In this document: positions 63,797 through 64,000 of the stretch, in pieces | Layout: each line of letters starts with the position of its first letter | Numbering within the stretch: position 1 is the stretch's first letter | Assembly: GCA_023376005.1 (NCBI GenBank) | Contig: CM042143.1 | Location: 85,398,430-85,462,429 of the forward strand | Length of the DNA stretch: 64,000 nt | Direction: 5' to 3' | DNA from: Doryteuthis pealeii | Taxonomy: Eukaryota > Mollusca > Cephalopoda > Myopsida > Loliginidae | Position numbers and translations under genes: made by a program | Notes under the pieces: model-generated | Seen by the model: only the letters and a program-made list of their open reading frames with translations | Database searches by the model: none | What the model was told of the DNA's origin: nothing

Positions 63797-64000
63797 GCCC
63801 TGTCGGCTGGGGCGTTAGAATACACCGACTGCACCTCTGCAGAGGGGTAAGACTCCCCCCAATGGGGCCACCTCTTGGCCGTGGGTGGCGACCCATGATG
63901 CTTAAGAAGCCCAGGTGGATGAGCAATTCATGACATGCAATACTCCATTTTGGCCTTATCTTGGGCTAGACGGGCGGTCGGAGAGGCCTCCTCCGATCAA
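63797..64000 (-). repeat. rep-3, copy q, cut by window end
   Basis: Minus strand, intact 3' terminus: GCCCTGTCGGCTGGGGCG, TGCACCTCTGCAGAGGGG, GGCCGTGGGTGGCGACC, CGGTCGGAGAGGCC. Confidence 0.9.

Overview
This is eukaryotic, AT-rich, extremely repeat-dense DNA with no convincing host protein-coding gene, rRNA gene or functional tRNA gene. The repeat mix (huge (AT)n, (AC)n and (CT)n tracts, two tRNA-derived SINE families, Penelope-like, R4/Dong-like and RTE-like retroelement relics, foldback elements) is what I would expect of a mollusc, most likely a coleoid cephalopod such as an octopus. That is an inference from the repeat landscape, not proof. Almost every long open frame is a translated microsatellite or a broken retroelement.

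Layout. 1-5 kb: two R4/Dong-type LINE tails set in (ATT)n, then a Helitron-like repeat. 5-11 kb: compound microsatellite, rep-3, a 140-bp minisatellite, polypyrimidine DNA, a third Dong relic, SINE-A and a hairpin. 11-19 kb: AT-rich spacer, a 184-bp satellite carrying a SINE-A, a hammerhead-like motif, two long Helitron-like copies and a polypyrimidine block. 19-32 kb: a Dong relic split by rep-3, SINE-A and SINE-B copies, the 3' end of a Penelope-like element (PLE) with a hammerhead, a second excellent hammerhead, RTE tails and a (CT)n higher-order repeat. 32-44 kb: many rep-3, SINE-A and SINE-B copies, inverted-repeat elements (one holding a facing pair of hammerhead motifs) and a tandem array of tRNA-like units. 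44-49 kb: a PLE relic with reverse transcriptase plus GIY-YIG, with a hammerhead downstream. 49-52 kb: 5S-rRNA-derived repeats, one split cleanly by a solo LTR. 52-64 kb: more SINEs, a 130-bp-arm palindrome, RTE and Dong relics, and a SINE-in-SINE nest.

How the parts relate. The most interesting layer is small self-cleaving-ribozyme-like RNA structure. Four sites (23827-23865 -, 25674-25719 +, 39426-39473 +, 44401-44443 -) carry all the invariant hammerhead core positions with compatible stems I, II and III; a fifth (14380-14429 +) differs at one core base. Two of them lie downstream of Penelope-like coding relics on the same strand, which fits the known association of hammerheads with Penelope-like retroelements. 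The second theme is clean nesting that orders insertions in time: LTR into 5S repeat, SINE-A into SINE-B, rep-3 into Dong, SINE-A into satellite.

Limits. Boundaries of diverged repeats are read by eye and may be off by tens of bases. Family names rep-3, rep-E, rep-F, rep-G, rep-H, SINE-A and SINE-B are local labels.
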